Source: Nectonema munidae
Taxonomy: Eukaryota > Nematomorpha > Nectonematoida > Nectonematidae
Assembly (NCBI GenBank): GCA_030549495.1
Contig: JAUIRK010000987.1
Coordinates: 558,001 to 622,000, forward strand
Length of the DNA: 64,000 nt
Reading direction: 5' to 3'
Below, piece after piece: positions 61,299-64,000 of this stretch; within the stretch, counting starts at the first letter, position 1; each line of letters begins with the position of its first letter. The position numbers and the translations under genes are program-made. The notes beneath the pieces were generated by a model. It did no database searches, was not told the origin of the DNA, and saw only the letters and a list, made by a program, of their open reading frames with translations.

Positions 61299-62344
61299 CA
61301 CTAGTCAAAAAAAGGTTCAACTTGAAATAGCCATCCAACCAGACAAAAAAGAAAGAAACAATCTCAGCGAAAAGAAGGAATACTATAAAGCGAAAAATTT
61401 AGCTTCCTAAAAATTTTCCAAATATTTGATTTTTTATTTTCTCGAACATATTACATTTGTTTTAGATTTTTGCTCTTTCTTACGGAAGTTAAACTACCTC
61501 GGCCATTGTATTATATATTTTTGTCGTTGTTGACTATTTTCTCTCTCTGAAATAGATCGTAAAGTGATCTAATGCAATATTATATTGTATTTATAACGCT
61601 ATTATTCTCTTAAAATTGCTTAAATTCATCAATGCCACTCACTCACACTTCTCATAGAGCATCTCAAGAAATAAGCCTGGTAAATTAAGCCGCTTCTGTC
61701 GTAACCTTTTAACCAGAGTTATCTATGTCTATCGAGTCTCTCTAGCCGATCAAGGACACGGAGACCATTCTTAGCAATAAGGAAATTGATGCTTCAGGTT
61801 ATATCGATTACAAACTATGCAGTGTTTCATAGAAAAAGTAACAGATATTGTGTATGTGTTAAAAGGAATAAAATTAAGACTCGACAAAATGGTTCCAATT
61901 TTCTTGCAAAATACTCCCATAATTTATGGATTTTTTTTACATATAATACAAAAAATCCTAATGGGGACCTTTATGTAAACTTCACGGACCCCAGGTTTGA
62001 AACCACTGATTTACATTGATATGACTATATTTTTATATGTATATTTATAGTTATGATATTACTGTAATTTATTGGGTTTTATCGTTTACATTAGAAGAAT
62101 ATTATTTTATTGGTAGAAGAAGTCTGGAAAAATGCCAACTTGTATTTACATTTTCGATGAATTATTCGTCGATTCGGCCAAATGGCCGTTTGATAAAATT
62201 TTTGTTTGGTCAAGTAAGTGTTCTTTCCCATGCTCTACTTTGTAACTTATTAATATGTTTCATGTACAGAGATTAATAGTATACATTAAAAACTCTTAGA
62301 CTTTATTTTTATGTCGTAATAATTTGTTCCTCTATTTTCCATAG

Positions 62345-62450
62345 GGATCATATGGTAAAAGATTTGTTTACTCCCAACAAGAAGTTGCAGATATTATTAA
62401 TTATGCTCGCTTACGCGGAATAGAAGTTATTGTTGAACTCGATACTCCAG
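62345..62450 (+). CDS. HEX: Hexosaminidase exon 4: GH20 barrel
   Basis: A 106-bp exon, acceptor tttccatag, donor gtatttcc, phase 0 in and one base out. Encodes GSYGKRFVYSQQEVADIINY then ARLRGIEVIVELDTPG, matching human '[28 protein letters not shown]'. The next exon, which should start with His in GH(T/S), is not in the window. Confidence 0.95.
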
Positions 62451-63629
62451 GTATTTCCTTCTTATTCAAAAAAGTTCATTTAATTCAGTATACTCAACAC
62501 TAATTCTTTCTTATTTTTGTTGTTATTTCTTGCAATATATCGGCAAACTTTTTCAAAACGAGTGACTTGTGAAGTTATTTCAGCCTCTACGATGTCACTA
62601 TCTAAAACTTTTATTTCTTTTTCGATTTACGAAATTTAGTCTTTAAAAATATGACTGTTTGTGAAGAAGCGAGTTACACAAAGGTGTATAAAAATACTAA
62701 TTTTTTGAAATATTTAATTAATCAAAATTTTTAATTAATACGCAATAAATATACTTTTGTAATTTTTGCCATTTTATACAGCTTATAAATTGTGTAGCTT
62801 TCTTTAACTTTGCAAATTTAAAATTATTTTCAGTCCCTTTTTCTAACTTGCAAAAGATCATTAGATGTAAATCATTTTCAAGCAATTTATTTTTTGATTA
62901 ATTTATAAACTCTTGGATTTTTCGAAATTGTAGCTTTCGAGCTTCTCTTTGTAAACCTTTTTTTGTTGCGATTTTTCATGTCCTTGCTTTCAATTAAAAT
63001 GTTTGGGTTTTCAGATAAATTAGTTTTTCCAATATTTTTGTAGTCCAAAAGTTTAATACCAATGTTTTGTCTTGCGACTTTTTATGGTTTGTGATATTTT
63101 CTACCATTACTCGAAAGTTTCTTTTGCTTTCTACTCTAATGTCGAATCCAGTGGTTCCTAACCTCTTCAAGTAACAGCAGCTTCCAAAATTCCATTTAAA
63201 TTTTGGAGCCACTTATTAAAAACACATCAAATTTAAACATATGTGTAATTTAAGTTCAATTAATTAATCAATCAATTTCATGGTTATTTTAAGCTGAAGT
63301 CTAGGCAAGTATTACATCTATAAAAGGTAAAAACTGTTTTTTTATTTTCTTAATTTCTTACTTTTTGGCCCTTTTTTTATATTTCCTACCATCTCGTTTT
63401 AACTGTTTTTAATTCACTTTAGTTACTTTAAAATAATTTTATATCTAATGTAAATTGAATCTAATTATTATACTCAAAGATTTTATTTTAATGTGAAGTG
63501 TTTGTCTTGAATAAGAAGATGAAACTATGGAATATTGTTGGACACGGCAATCCGCCGTCATCTTTCACATTTAGATATTTTGTTTTGATAGCCAAAATTG
63601 ATCTCTTTAAAAAAAAGTAAAATTTCAGA

Positions 63630-64000
63630 TCCTAGTTCAAATAAACCCCAAATTCAAAATTCGTGCTCTTGTAAGCCAACGAATTTCTTTGTGGTAAAGA
63701 TGAACGTCATATTCTGCTCTCATTTCAAGATTTAGATCTAATCAAGCTAACAACTTTTATGCCAGTCGACAGATGCTCTTTTAAAATTGGAGGTCAAGTC
63801 TTTGAAGCATGTTGATGTAAAAAACAGTCATGACAACTTGAGGAGCTTGTCTTTTGACTAATGCCGCAGAATTAGATTTGTCAGGCATAGCAGGTGCGCC
63901 ATCTGTAGACAAATAGCCAAGTTTTTCCCCAGTCATCAATGTCTTGAGCAAAAAACTACTTACTATTTCCAAACTGTCATATGCTTTCATGATGTATATA
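63630..64000 (-). mobile_element. ZBED5-like hAT transposase fragment (runs off the window)
   Basis: ORF 63,781-63,990 encodes LGYLSTDGAPAMPDKSNSAA then LVKRQAPQVV, matching 'CTDGAPAMLG..SGF..LVK...P.V' of ZBED5/FAM200-type hAT transposases. Continuing in a shifted frame (about 63,640-63,720) is EYDVHLYHKEIRWLTRARIL, matching the conserved 'LFHTEVRWLSRGKVL'. A C-terminal part of a decayed copy, in a hexosaminidase intron. Confidence 0.72.

Larger units (their letters stand above)
53594..62450 (+). other. HEX: Beta-N-acetylhexosaminidase gene (GH20), 5' part
   Basis: Hexosaminidases of this type remove terminal GlcNAc/GalNAc from glycans and gangliosides in the lysosome, or act as secreted chitin-degrading enzymes in arthropods. 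Four exons with phase-consistent AG/GT borders give about 262 residues: a hydrophobic signal peptide (about 10-24), the LWPRPNYIYPYDEE N-terminal signature, NVWGALRGLETFTQ, RGLLIDTSRHFLP (contains the substrate-binding Arg), [20 protein letters not shown] and YARLRGIEVIVELDTPG. All align with human HEXA/HEXB in order. The catalytic Asp-Glu pair is further downstream, outside the window. Two N-x-T sites (NLT, NCT) suit a secretory-route glycoprotein. Introns are 65 bp, 5.8 kb and 2.2 kb. HEXA/HEXB-type versus arthropod chitin-type cannot be decided from this half. Confidence 0.93.

Noticed and set aside
1-64000. LTR retroelements, Polintons, CRISPR arrays, rRNA
   Set aside because: No LTR pairs, gag/pol-type ORFs, capsid genes, spaced direct repeats or rRNA segments were recognised on either strand.

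Overview
This is a 64 kb, AT-rich, intron-rich stretch of animal nuclear DNA, probably arthropod. A parasitic copepod such as a sea louse is my best guess, resting only on base composition, repeat style and divergent but recognisable metazoan genes. There are no bacterial operons, no CRISPR array and no rRNA or tRNA gene. Coding sequence occupies only about 5% of the window. The rest is introns and repeats.

Two host genes are well supported, and both run off an edge. (1) On the minus strand, from 42,348 down past 2,295, lies an FHOD-family formin (actin assembly). I could place 13 coding exons by splice sites, and the codon phase carries from each exon to the next. They cover an armadillo-like N-terminal region, a serine-rich linker, the acidic 'DFTDL' motif, a very short proline-rich FH1 and the first half of FH2. 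The gene continues beyond position 1. (2) On the plus strand, from 53,594 to the right edge, lies a glycosyl hydrolase family 20 beta-N-acetylhexosaminidase (lysosomal/secreted HEXA/HEXB type). Four exons are visible: signal peptide, N-terminal domain and the start of the catalytic barrel. The catalytic Asp-Glu pair lies beyond the window.

The remaining sequence is a transposon graveyard: a piggyBac tail (5.9-6.4 kb); a hAT fragment with a GC-rich Ac-like end (9.4-10.1 kb); ZBED-type hAT fragments (12.7-12.9 and 63.6-64.0 kb); a deleted Tc1-like element with long IR/DR-type inverted repeats abutting a piggyBac fragment (19.3-20.95 kb); a CR1-like LINE (42.7-44.5 kb, minus); and an R1/Jockey-like LINE (48.5-50.8 kb, plus) beside a head-to-head inverted pair of related LINE pieces (51.3-53.3 kb). 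There are also several non-autonomous inverted-repeat elements (2.9, 3.6, 4.7, 36.8, 38.7, 40.4 and 57.8 kb), two of them with hAT-type 8-bp target duplications. A tRNA-derived SINE family and several tandem repeats complete the inventory. I saw no LTR retroelement or Polinton.

I did not find a convincing new multi-gene system. The items most worth a second look are the divergent N-terminus and minimal FH1 of the formin, the IR/DR Tc1 element against piggyBac, the inverted LINE pair, and a poly-G/poly-C hairpin in a formin intron.
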